From: Corbicula japonica
Taxonomy: Eukaryota; Mollusca; Bivalvia; Venerida; Cyrenidae
DNA length: 64,000 nt
Assembly (NCBI GenBank): GCA_038501625.1
Contig: JAZAYU010000112.1
Location: 1,973,084 to 2,037,083, forward strand
Direction: 5' to 3'
Under the pieces are notes generated by a model, which had not been told where the DNA came from, did not search any database, and saw only the letters and a program-made list of their open reading frames with translations. The position numbers and the translations under genes are program-made. This document shows, piece after piece, positions 45,501-53,988 of this stretch. Position 1 is the stretch's first letter, and every line of letters starts with the position of its first letter.

Positions 45501-46325
45501 CTCTGAGGATTTTTCAGGTAATGTGAATTCCGTAATTTTTGTGGATTTCGTAGACAAATCAATTACTACATTCAAAACCACAAAAAAAAAATTAAATATA
45601 AAACAAGTTTGGAAGAAACTTGAAAATCATGAAATTAGGAACCCTCGAAAATAACATTTAACAGAAAACAAACTGAATGCCCTCAAAGTGCATATACAGG
45701 ATAGGTTCTTGTTATTGGAATAGGTGATTTCAGATTTTAGTTAAAATAGCTGATATTACAAAATTTGAGTATGTGATATCCTTAGTTGGAATACAGTATC
45801 ATTATATTTCACATGTGATTAATTTTCACATATTTCATGCTAGGGAAAGTGCACAGTCATATTCAAGCAAAATTAAAATATGTTTATGTAAAAGTTTTTC
45901 TTGTGAGAATAATACAATTCTTAAGTGAAGCTATGTCCACGCGAAAATACAATCATGCCTTTGTTAAAAGCATGAAAGTTTTACAGGGGTACAACAAATA
46001 TTATGTTCTAACTTAAGATATTTGATATTGTCTTTAATGGTGAATAACTTTCTCTTTTTGATTTGCAGGTCAGTTTTGTGGCATCATATTAGAGCGAAGT
46101 GAAGAACAGTTAGGATCATCTAACACAGGGGTTATTGCTGGTTCCGTGTCTGTCATTGTGATAATTACAATCGCCATAATTGTCTCTGTCTGCTGGTATA
46201 CCAGAAAATCTCGTCGGATGAAGGGAAAATACAAACCATCGCAGGTGGAAAGGATCTCAGGAATATCAACTGGAATTCCTCTCCATAAGATCATAGACCA
46301 AAGTGGCAAAGAGAGACTTGTCTAG
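24514..46325 (+). CDS. crb: Crumbs-like transmembrane receptor (5' part missing)
   Basis: Phase-compatible exons: 24514-24879, 26637-26817, 27963-28096, 34794-34953, 36035-36185, 37455-37681, 38573-38788, 39609-39797, 40430-42361, 43837-44046, 45203-45517, 46069-46325. They encode a laminin-G domain (ends KNFVGCLGNLTVNNAVV), an EGF, a second laminin-G (ends SFTGCVQNLTINNLTV), an EGF, a third (ends MKGCIRNITLDGYTLP), then about 19 EGF repeats, a TM helix and a tail ending ERLV. The 1.9 kb exon alone carries about 14 EGFs; the thirteenth is irregular, with extra Cys (GHCDCEEVIDLCGWYNDTC). Crumbs sets apical identity in epithelia through Pals1/Par6 PDZ and FERM partners. The donor at 36185 (AAG|GTTCAG) is weak but is the only phase-2 site I found. 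The signal peptide and first EGFs lie before the gap. Alternative: a Crumbs paralogue and not the single orthologue. Confidence 0.85.
24941..26196. mobile_element. Non-autonomous hAT element, 1256 bp, 8-bp target duplication
   Basis: Perfect 15-bp ends, CAGGGATTCTAAAAT at the left and its complement at the right, are flanked by ATTTGTGG at 24933-24940 and 26197-26204. CAGGG termini with an 8-bp duplication are hallmarks of hAT elements. The interior lacks a transposase frame and contains two copies of a ~60-bp segment (25996-26110, GGTAATTTTTGTAACAATTT). It sits in the intron after the first laminin-G exon. Confidence 0.88.
27066..27240. mobile_element. GATCAG-type MITE, diverged
   Basis: Starts AACCCTTCACGCCATG, contains AAATCCAGATCAGCTGGCAC and CTGATCAGGATCTGCACTG. 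The right end is eroded. A partial copy also lies at about 27535-27630. Confidence 0.65.
27780..27935. repeat. ~30-bp tandem repeats (GATCACTAGCTTAGAGATTA)
   Basis: Five or so imperfect units of TTTGATCACTAGCTTAGAGA-type sequence end just before the acceptor of the second laminin-G exon at 27963. Confidence 0.75.
28132..28330. mobile_element. GATCAG-type MITE
   Basis: AACCCTTTTCTCCATATGTA at the left, central AGTCAGAAATAACGGAAT, GATCTGGATCTACACTG near the right. Confidence 0.7.
28506..30556. mobile_element. ~2-kb inverted-end element with two internal tandem arrays
   Basis: Left end AGCTCGACTATTCGAA, matched by TTCGAATAGTCGAGC near 30522. The first array, about 28575-29250, has four ~165-bp units (ATGCACTTTGGTCCATAACT ... 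ACAACACCCATAACTC). The second, about 29255-30075, has six ~146-bp units (GAATGGAGGGATTTCAAAAT ... AAGGTCAAGGTCACTGTTAC). Short frames inside (61-82 codons) repeat with the array and are not genes. Superfamily not assigned. Confidence 0.75.
30614..31190. repeat. Dispersed repeat starting AGCTCACCAGAGCCGAAGGC
   Basis: A short inverted start (GAGCCGAAGGCTC) leads into AACGCGATAGAGG and GGTCACTAGGTCAGATTAAA. About 30808-31190 is repeated directly at about 33473-33845 (shared GTTATCAACCAGATTTTG, ACTGGTTGTTCAGTGATAAA). The segment near 34385-34420 (GTGAGCAATAGGGCCTTTGG) looks like the matching far end, so later insertions may be nested inside. Confidence 0.6.
31481..31718. mobile_element. GATCAG-type MITE, well preserved
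   Basis: AACCCTTTCGTCCATAGACA to TAAGGAGGAAAGGGTT, with internal CAGTGTAGATCTAGATCAGC and GCAGATCCTGATCAGATGGC arms. Confidence 0.85.
31793..32888. mobile_element. GTCTCCCCC-ended element with seven ~149-bp units
   Basis: The ends ATGTCTCCCCCCCTC and GGTGGGGGAGACATG are inverted. Between them are about seven units with CGCTCAATAACTCGAGTACC, AGCCTTCAAACTTCATAGGG and TAGGTCAAAGGTCAAGGTCA. Several units end GGTCACAGTGACC. No coding frame. Confidence 0.85.
33001..33241. mobile_element. GATCAG-type MITE
   Basis: AACTCTTTCCTCCATATATA to ATACAGAGGAAAGGATTAA, with GTGTAGATCCAGATCAGC and GATCTGGATCTACACG arms. Confidence 0.8.
33268..34160. mobile_element. CCCCCGCCGC-ended dispersed element
   Basis: Left end TATCCCCCGCCGCATAGC, right end CTGCGGCAGGGGATATA. 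The interior includes the ~370-bp direct repeat of 30808-31190 and a CCCATGTTCCAAC.TGGC motif present twice (about 33440 and 33956). Noncoding. Confidence 0.65.
34855..35325 (+). repeat. Four tandem copies of the 3' half of a laminin-G exon with its splice donor
   Basis: Copy 1 is the end of exon 34794-34953. Three further ~120-bp copies follow, each with ACAATGTCAAGGTCAT, GACTGGTT..TCATATCT and an ATCCAGTAAGTATG-type donor. Copy 2 carries a 7-bp deletion; copies 3 and 4 keep the reading frame. The later copies have an AACAG that could act as a weak acceptor, but a 92-bp exon would shift the frame, so they are treated as noncoding. Confidence 0.85.
35635..35786. mobile_element. GATCAG-type MITE, left-truncated
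   Basis: GTGCCATCTGATCAGGATCT to TATGGAGAAAGGGTTAA. A further partial copy lies at about 36715-36825. Confidence 0.65.
36900..37095. mobile_element. Fold-back palindrome plus an extra left arm
   Basis: 36900-37045 is a near-perfect palindrome centred on GGCGACCAGTCGCC (about 36968). It is followed directly by a second copy of the left arm (TGGCTGCAAGATTATCAAAC onward). Confidence 0.82.
37147..37393. mobile_element. GATCAG-type MITE, well preserved
   Basis: ATCCCTTTCGTCCATATATA to CACGGAGGAAAGGGTTAT, about 60 bp upstream of the exon at 37455. Confidence 0.85.
37750..37997. mobile_element. GATCAG-type MITE, well preserved
   Basis: TTAAACCTTTCCTTCATG to GTAGAGGAAAGGGTTAA, about 70 bp downstream of the donor at 37681. 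Confidence 0.85.
38323..38548. mobile_element. GATCAG-type MITE
   Basis: GTTCTTTCCTCCATATATAC to ATGGAGAAAAGTGTTAA. It ends about 25 bp before the acceptor of the exon at 38573, so it may overlap the branch-point region. A partial copy lies at about 39240-39343. Confidence 0.8.
39840..40183. mobile_element. Two fold-back palindromes, the second with a triplicated core
   Basis: 39840-39955 is a shortened palindrome (GAGATTGGAAACCAGTCTCA and its complement). 39989-40183 has full arms (GGGCCCAAGATCATAAAACT and complement) and three consecutive CTGATTGGCTGAAATGGTGA blocks in the left arm. Confidence 0.8.
42412..42554. mobile_element. Fold-back palindrome just after the large EGF exon
   Basis: Arms CCAAGGTCATAAAAACAAAT and complement. 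It starts about 50 bp past the donor at 42361. The open frame that continues past 42361 into this repeat is intron read-through. Confidence 0.8.
42649..42862. mobile_element. GATCAG-type MITE, reference copy
   Basis: AACCCTTTCCTCCATAGACA to ATATGGAGGAAAGGGTTAA, with inverted sub-terminal blocks (GCGAACAGTGTAGATC...GATCTACACTGGTCGC). TA or TTAA flanks are possible; the boundary is ambiguous. A very diverged relative follows at 42895-43110. Confidence 0.88.
43150..43655. mobile_element. Nested fold-back cluster in an EGF intron
   Basis: Outer inverted pair AAGTTGCCCTACATTTGTAG (about 43166) and complement (about 43562). Inside it a 105-bp hairpin, 43262-43367, with arms GAGTCCAAATAGAGAAATCT and complement. 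Just outside, hairpin 43603-43651 has arms AGACGTTTCTATAG and complement. The element class is not recognised. Confidence 0.75.
44190..44481 (+). mobile_element. tRNA-derived SINE with 12-bp target duplication
   Basis: The tRNA-like head (44190-44268) has A box TAGCTCAGTGGATGGAGC, loop CTGTCAA (Asp-like GTC anticodon) and B box GAGTTCGATCC. The body contains GGTTAGAGACCCAGGAACAC and GTGGACTGACCGCCGGGAT. The tail is (CAAA)n. Flanking duplicates CAGATCTTACAA are at 44178-44189 and 44482-44493. A minus-strand copy is at 61266-61547. Confidence 0.93.
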
Positions 46326-46972
46326 TTCTATAGTCTGTGCATGATGTGCACCATCAGTGCATGACATGAGCCATCTATGCATAAGGTGCAAGACACTCAC
46401 TGCGATTATTGTAAATTAACAATGCCCAATGTTGCAAAGAGAGAAGTGTCGAGTTCTGCTGTCTGTGAATGATGTGCTACATCTGTGCATAACATACACC
46501 ATCTGCGCAAGACACACACTCAGATTATTGTTGATTTACATAGACCAAAGCACTGAGGGAAAACCTGTCTAATATTGCCATCTTTGCAAGTGCACCATCG
46601 GTGGTGGGTAATGCAACCTCGGTGCAAGATATTGAATTGTTGTTCAGTTATAAAGTGCTAAGGAGAAACTTGTTTAACATTTCCATATTTGCAAGGTGTG
46701 CACCATCAGTGCATAATATGCTTCGTATGTGCATGACGTGCACCAAGTGTACAAGACACTCCTCAGATTAATGTTGGACAACATAAAACAAAGGGCCAAG
46801 GATAAACTGTCTAATCCATCTCTGCAAGAAGTTCACCATCAGTGCATTGTAAGCACCATGTAGGGATGACATGCACCATCTGTGCAAGACACTTATTGTA
46901 GAATAACAAAGACCAAAGGGCTAAGGAGAACACTGCCATCTTTTCAAGGTGTTTATACTTGCCTTACTATTA
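46326..46972 (+). repeat. Tandem repeats in the Crumbs 3' UTR (copy B)
   Basis: Counterpart of 1919-2580, with small deletions in two units. An AATAAA follows at 46973-46978. 46980-47700 is noncoding; a ~45-bp duplication (TCTCTTGTTATAGTAAATAA) is visible at 47098-47165. Confidence 0.7.
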
Positions 46973-47706
46973 AATAAATTTTTGTATTTACACTGATTTT
47001 GTTCTATGAAACTGTTTTATCATCTCGCTAAGTCATTTCTGGTACACTGTTACCAGCACTATAAATCACTCGGTCCAGTGAATTGTACTTACATGTATCT
47101 CTTGTTATAGTAAATAAAGACATACATCAATAAATCTCTTGTTATAGTAAATAAAGACATACATCAATAACTGCACTTACTGCAGTCATTCGAGTATTCT
47201 ATAACATATACCATACATAATTAATATCAAAAAGTTCAACAAATACATGTACAACTCAATTTATTGTATAGAAGAAAATTGTAAAAATTCAGCATTTAAT
47301 TAAATGGACATACTATTATATAGTGTTGACTGTAGCTTTATCAGGCGGCTGTGTTTCTGAAACTGGCTTTTAATGAATATGGACTAAACTTGAGTCGCAT
47401 TGTACATAAATGAACAATCTTGTTTTCCATTACAACATTTTAATGTTCCATTAACTATATTTTAAATGTTAAATCTCTTTCAAGGTTGTCAGATAAATCT
47501 CTTTAATTTAAATACCTATTATAGATATATATTCAATACTGCGTACGTTTGATAAAATTAGGTCATTTGCCAGCTTTAAATTGGTAAATCTTAAAATTTT
47601 AACTTCATGTTTACATAAGAAATAAATTTGAAATACAATATCTTACTTATCAATCAGTGGCGTAGACAAATGAGCGTCCTACAGACATTGTAATAAATTG
47701 TTTATA

Positions 47707-47885
47707 GTGAACATGCCTTAACAGCCACCTGCATCCAGTAACCACCTGTCTAAAACAGCCAGTTTGAATATGTCATAGACTGATATTTTGTTCTATTTTT
47801 ATCTGTATCAAACAACCACCTGTGTTAAGCATTCAATTTTGTCACTCACTTGTTTGGCTGCTTAATACAGGTTTGACTGTATGTT
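47707..47885. repeat. TTGAACC-type inverted-repeat element (copy B)
   Basis: Counterpart of 4266-4446 (CAGCCACCTGCATCCAG ... AATACAGGTTTGACTGTA). 48005-48170, present only in copy B, repeats GGTGCACCT...AAATTACCG words without coding potential. Confidence 0.5.
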
Positions 47886-48359
47886 TGACTGCATAGTGGA
47901 CAGAGGTTTATTGTTTCACATTAAACTATTCCATTTCTTCTAATCCGTACGAACGATGATATTTTCTAAACAGAGCTGGAATTTCTAAACTTCTGGAATA
48001 AAATATGCGCACGGAAGGCTCAAAGGTAAATTGAAGGTGCACCTAGATACAAAATTACCGGTGCACCTGTAAATTTTACGTCAATCGTATATATTTACAT
48101 ATATTTATTTATATATTACATCCATCGCATAAATTACCGATGCACCTACATCTCGTTTTGACCCTTTCACCTTGTAGGAAAACGATACCACGAATAAGAA
48201 CACCTAATATTTATAAGCTTAGAGGCTTCACCAAGATAACTAGGCATTTAGGCATTATCAACCAAACTATGTAGGCAGTAGGGTTAAGCTTCAGATTTGT
48301 TTACCAATTAAGCTTAATCATGGTGGCTAAACCTCGTCAAGGCCTCCACTTATTGATTT

Positions 48360-48760
48360 CCCGAGGCTCGACCATTTGTCCGTCCGAGGCGGTGTCAATA
48401 TATAGTAAATGACGCAGCCGTTTGGTCGTCCGAGGCTAAGCCATTTGATCGTCCGAGTCTCGGCAATTTTGTTTCCGAGGAAGAGCCCTTTGATTTTCCG
48501 AAGTTCAGGCGTTTGATTGTCGGAGGCTCAGCCATTTGACTGTCCGAGGCGCAGCCATTTGACTGTCCGAGGCTCAACCATTTGACTGTCCGAAGCTCAG
48601 CCATTTGATTGTCCGTGGCTCAGCCATTCGACCGTCCGAGGCTCAGCCATTCGACCGTCCGAGGCTCAGCCATTTGACTGTCCGAAGCTCAGCCATTTGA
48701 TTGTCCGAGGCTCAGCCATTTGATTGTCCGAGCCTTAGCCATTTGATCGTTCAAGGCTAT
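48360..48760. repeat. 23-bp minisatellite, about 17 units (copy B)
   Basis: Same unit as 4750-6190 but a far shorter array with more decayed units. The flanks on both sides match copy A. 48760-49880 is unique noncoding DNA, mostly shared with copy A around 6200-6540 and 7437-7830. Confidence 0.88.
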
Positions 48761-49879
48761 CGCAGGGCCCCTCCGAGTAATCAATCGGCTTTAACATTTT
48801 TATTACCGATTATGCTAACAAAATGCGACATTTATTTTCGAAATACGAGTAGTTGCAATGGTTTTATAGATAGTAATTTAGAATGGCTTCCTTTTAATGA
48901 CGCCCAACAAATACATTTTGCAAACTTCAAAAGAAAGAGCCTCTATGTTAAAGATATCGATTGTTTAATCTTTGCCAGTTTGCTTATGTTAAATTTGACA
49001 CAATATTAAACCAAGATCTGCATATACTGTGCTATTATTATTTTGCGGGGAAGGGGCGGGGGTTCACCTATTTCGCCCTTGTGTAAGTAGGCAAAATCGA
49101 ACGCCCACTGAAATCAAAACATTTCATATACTGTAAAACCCATCATTTATAAGACCACTCAGAATTGAGTCTATCTCGCTAACAAGAACACTATTCTGAT
49201 ATCCTATTTTACAGTTTTGCACAATTTTTTTACCACTCTATAAAAACCAACCCACTATTAATTCCACTTTTGCCAGTTCCAACGGTGGTCTTAATAGCGG
49301 GACTTCACTGTATTATTTTATAACGAATTTATGCAGCGCAAAATAATATCTTTGTCAAATGCACGAAATTAGATTCCTTTGAAAATAAAAACAATTATTC
49401 AGTCATTGATCCAAGATGGGTAAATTTAGCCCACAGTTTGAACTAACTCAAACGATCAAACACATTTTTAATTTAATAAAATAAATAATTAACCCTAGTC
49501 CACTTTCGGATGAAAATGTATTTGTCATTCTACGCCCCTGAAAATCGCGGTATTACTGCTAATGATCTATTGGTATTTTGATAAGGAATGAAATCGCGTT
49601 GATACTCTGGCTAGTGACCGTCACCCTAAATTCTGACAGGCTGAAAACAAAACGTACTCTTGTTCAACATGGTCAATGAAGTTCAGACGTTACGCCTATG
49701 TAATGCACGTGTAAGGAAGCAAATTGGAATAAAATATCCATTTTGTAAGTACTTTCATATTTTAATAGATTAATTCTGAAGAATGGTTTGTAGGGCAGAA
49801 ACTTTAAGAATAAACCCGAATGATGACTAATACTTTTTTCTCCCTTATATTTATTCAAGTTCGGCGTAAACATCAGGGA

Positions 49880-50125
49880 CTAAGGTCATAAAACTAAGAT
49901 TTTGGACCAGGCTTTAGTCTCAACCATCTGGGCATAAAATCATAAAACCAAATCAGGAGACCAGTCTCAAACCTCATACCATTTCTTGAGATTTGAGACT
50001 GGTCTCCGGTTTTAGTTCTATGATCTTGGACCCTGACTGGCTGAAAATGAGACTAGTTTCCATTTCAGCCAATCAGATGATTGATATTTGAGACTGATCT
50101 CCAATTTCAGTTTTATAATCTTCGG
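49880..50125. mobile_element. Overlapping fold-back repeats
   Basis: Two imperfect palindromes: AAATCAGGAGACCAGTCTCA with its complement at 49940-50030, then CTGGCTGAAAATGAGACTAG with CAGCCAATCAGATG at 50035-50125. Confidence 0.6.
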
Positions 50126-50202
50126 CAGAGTATATGGAAGCGTGTTCAAGTCAAATTAAGCTAATAGTGACACTCTTCAATTTGAAGAGATTCATATATA
50201 TT

Positions 50203-50383
50203 ACAGTCAAACCTTCATCAACGACCACTTACGGAAAAACACAAATCTGGTCTTTAAATGCAGGTGGTCTTTCCTTACAGGTGAATATGTTCTTGAAATT
50301 CGTCAATGGGACAAATAAAATTTGGTCTTAATAATTAGGTGGTATTTGGTAACAGGTGGTCTTTCGCACAGGATGTACTGTAT
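50203..50383. repeat. GTGGTCTTT-block element (copy B)
   Basis: Counterpart of 8096-8276, starting ACAGTCAAACCTTCATC. 50384-50810 is noncoding and partly specific to copy B. Confidence 0.45.
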
Positions 50384-50956
50384 TCAGAACGAAACAAACT
50401 TTATAACTCAAAGTCACATGTTGATACCATCATTTTGGACTTAATGAAATGTTGGAATATGCGATGATTCATGTTAAAATTGATACTTTTTTCGCATTCC
50501 TGATTAATACGGTCTGTGATTATATATTAGCATAGGATATCATCCGGTTTTTATATCCAAAAACTGAAAAACACATGAATGAAACTTTCATCCGAACAGT
50601 TTAAAAAAACCAGGATACAATCACATGCTCCAGTTAGGACTCCACCCGACCCGACGTGTCTCTACCGCAGCCGTGGGTCTGTTCTGCCTCGAGATGTCTC
50701 CACTTTCGCAAGGATCGTTCAAAAGCATTTAAATGAACATCAGCGAACTTAACTTGTCTAAAACGTTCAACCAAAATTTAGAGAATCCTTGATCGTCCGA
50801 GTTTCCCGCATACTAACCGTTTGGTCTTATCGTTACTAGGAGCTATGGAACAGTAAAAGCCGAGTGAGCAGTTTCTGCATGTATTGTGTGACAATTTTAG
50901 ACAAGTTCTAGGCTCCCAGTGGTGCGACATTACCTCTTGGTATTTTCTAATAAAAT

Positions 50957-51175
50957 TCCCAGGAAACATTTGACGTCGATAATACGTTGGATTGAGGTTG
51001 GACCACGACGTCGAATCAACGTTGGATATGAGTTGGAAATAAAAAGTTTTTAGACATAATTTCCTGTGGTCGGATCACTCCGGGTTCCGACCAAAATCAA
51101 ACCATATTTTAACCGAAATCCGACCAAAATCCAACCTAAATTCAACGTAGTTCTGACGTCGGGTGTTTACTGGGA
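50957..51175. mobile_element. 219-bp MITE upstream of CARD gene copy B
   Basis: Imperfect inverted ends TCCCAGGAAACATTTGACGT and ACGTCGGGTGTTTACTGGGA, with AACGTTGGAT/AATTCAACG sub-repeats. No equivalent lies in front of copy A. It ends about 80 bp before the start codon region. Confidence 0.7.
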
Positions 51176-51256
51176 TGGAGATTTCAATTATTGAATGCCT
51201 ATGCTAATCCTTACAAATATGTTTCAGAAAAACAAACATAGTAATTAATGTTGGAG

Positions 51257-53937
51257 ATGGAGACGCTAAAGAGGAAGATACGAGAGAACCGAGTCTCTAT
51301 CGTGGCTGACCTTGACCTTGATCAACACTTACTGTCCGCACTGTCCCAACATCACGTGATCCCGCTGGCAGTCTGTGCTTCTCTTCAGGTAGAATATATT
51401 TCTTACTTATGCTCAGATTTCTCGTTACTCCTTAAAAACACCAAAAACTACAAAAACAAAACAACCTATCCCAACTCGCAGCAGTCGGTATGTTTTTCGG
51501 TTTTTCTCATAGCACACAAGTAACCCAGTAACATTACCCTCGTTTTAGACATTTCTTATTGTTGGGGAGGATCTCGGTTTATCCTTATATATTAAATTTA
51601 CGAAATTTGAGTTTGTTCGATTAATAACCATTAATTTGCCATTAATTTGTTATTAAATTTTGTCGGGGGTGATCAATAGGACCACTTCAGTATCTGTTGT
51701 AGTTTATAGATCATAATTACACTCTTGTGAATTCGCTAAGCTGGTTACAAACTAATCTTGGGTTAATCTAGGGCAATTAATTCTTACAAAAAAAGTCACA
51801 TATCTTCGTTTATATTTTATGCATTTTTACACTAGAATAAAACGTGACTTTTGACATAAAAATGGTATTTAGTTTTCTGGACGAATGATGGGTCATAATA
51901 TATTATTACTGTGTAACTATTACTTGATTATTTTTTATTATAGTACAATTAGTCCGGCTCAAGGGAATAATATGCCCGGCTTTAAATAGAGGTTATTAGC
52001 GAATGCTGAGAACCATGTGGACCGGCTTTATATATAGATCGTTGAGTAATGAACGGGAACCATGTTGTATGTACGTTAAGTTCAAGGTCACGCTATTTAT
52101 AATTGAGTATATGTATATATAGATTATATAAATAGATCGATGAGTCGGTGTTTTCTTTTAATTATGCGAATTGAAAGTTGATTGTTGTAAGCAGTTATAG
52201 AAAGAGTGTACATGTAGTAAGAGACATTGTTCAGATAGTTATTATTGGATGATATTGAAGTTTGTGTTCTGTTTACGAATATTGGCAATCCTATGACTTG
52301 ATTTTTGGCGCGTGAATGTGACCTATATATGATGGTTCTTTGTTTACAAATGTTTCTGATGTTGAAATTGACGGTTCTAGTGGGTTTCTGTTTTACAAGA
52401 AGGCGATTTCGTGTCTATAAAGTAAATAATGATTGTATAACCATTTTTTGTAGGTCTTTTTTCTGTTGTTCAGAATAATTGTGACTCATCCCCCATCCCA
52501 TCCCATCCCCCAGCCCCCTCCCCCTGGTTTACGGGATCAAGATGCTGAATATAGAAAGTTAGTATAGATTTTTTCAGTCTGAAAGTACCAAAGGAATTGC
52601 CATGTACGTGGTAGGACAATTTTGAAAGATACTGTTGAATTTAAATAGAGCAAATTCATTGTAATGTGGTTAGTTCTATGATAATGTTTAACTTCAAGGT
52701 AACTCCTTCATGAAAATTAAATAATGGCGTAACTATCCACAAACTGCAAGGTCTAACATTATCTTCAGCTGCTGTTGATATCGGGAAAACGATATAACAA
52801 GGAGGAATGGCTTACATAGCTCTCAGTAGAGTATCTACTTACGAAAATCTACAATGACAATAATGAAAAATCAGTTACATTTATGAAATTTTGAGTGCTC
52901 TTAACGATCCACTACACTCCTCCTTGTTCGACCATCGAAGAAAAGTATCAAACTAAACAAAATTAACATTCATTTGTGCAAAATTTCATTGAAAGGCATT
53001 TTGCCGTTTTTGAAATGTTGCAAAGAGGAGTGTAGTAAATCCTTAAAATGTGAGTAATTATTTTGTATCATAAACTGAATACATATCAACACATATAGTT
53101 CTGTAAATTCTTCATCATAATTCATGTTGCTATAGCAACCATCTCTTCCACTATTTTCTAGCTAGTTTTCATTATATTTAAAAGGAAAACTTTTCAATTC
53201 TTTTGTTTTCAAGTCATTCACTACATTTACTGCAAACTTGTAAATGTTCAGCAAACAAATTTCATCATAAATCCTATTCCATACCAATTCCGGTATACTT
53301 CATTTCAAACTGCACTCCTTGTATACAACGCGTTCCACAACTACATGTAATATACAATCACATCCTTCAACGTTCAATACCCTTTGCCAATAAAAGACAA
53401 CAATATAGTAGCACTTTAAAATTCTTTCTTTGTTTAAAAACATTCCATCACCTGCATGAACTCTTACACCCAACATCTAACTTCTTTTAAATGTCGGCCA
53501 CATATAACACATCTGTGTTATACTTTTCTTGTTATACAACTATTCTTATTTATTTGGAAATTAAAAACCTGTTTAGTCTAACACGCGATAAAGTTTTAAA
53601 CAACTGACCCAGGAGAGTATCCCGTTATTAATGAATAACTTCTTCATGTTAAAACAGACATTTTTGCAATGACTTTTTGGTGCACTTGATAACAGGCTAA
53701 AAAGAACATGAAAAGAAAGAGACCTAAAATATAGACTCTAAACCAGTGTCAAACGTTTAGTGCCGCATATGTGGCGGCTTTAAGAGTTGTTGTACTTCAA
53801 TGCATTGTTGATTTATAATTAGTTCCTTCAGGTAATAGAGCACAATCAGTCTGACCCATGACAGAATTCAGTTGAAGACTTAATTATTAATTTAATGAGC
53901 AATATTATCATTAGGTTCATGTCTTTATAACAGTTAG

Positions 53938-53988
<51 letters not shown>

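Noticed and set aside
53203..53490. 95-codon frame in the CARD intron as a gene
   Set aside because: Low complexity, no homology recognised, lies in a block absent from the other copy.
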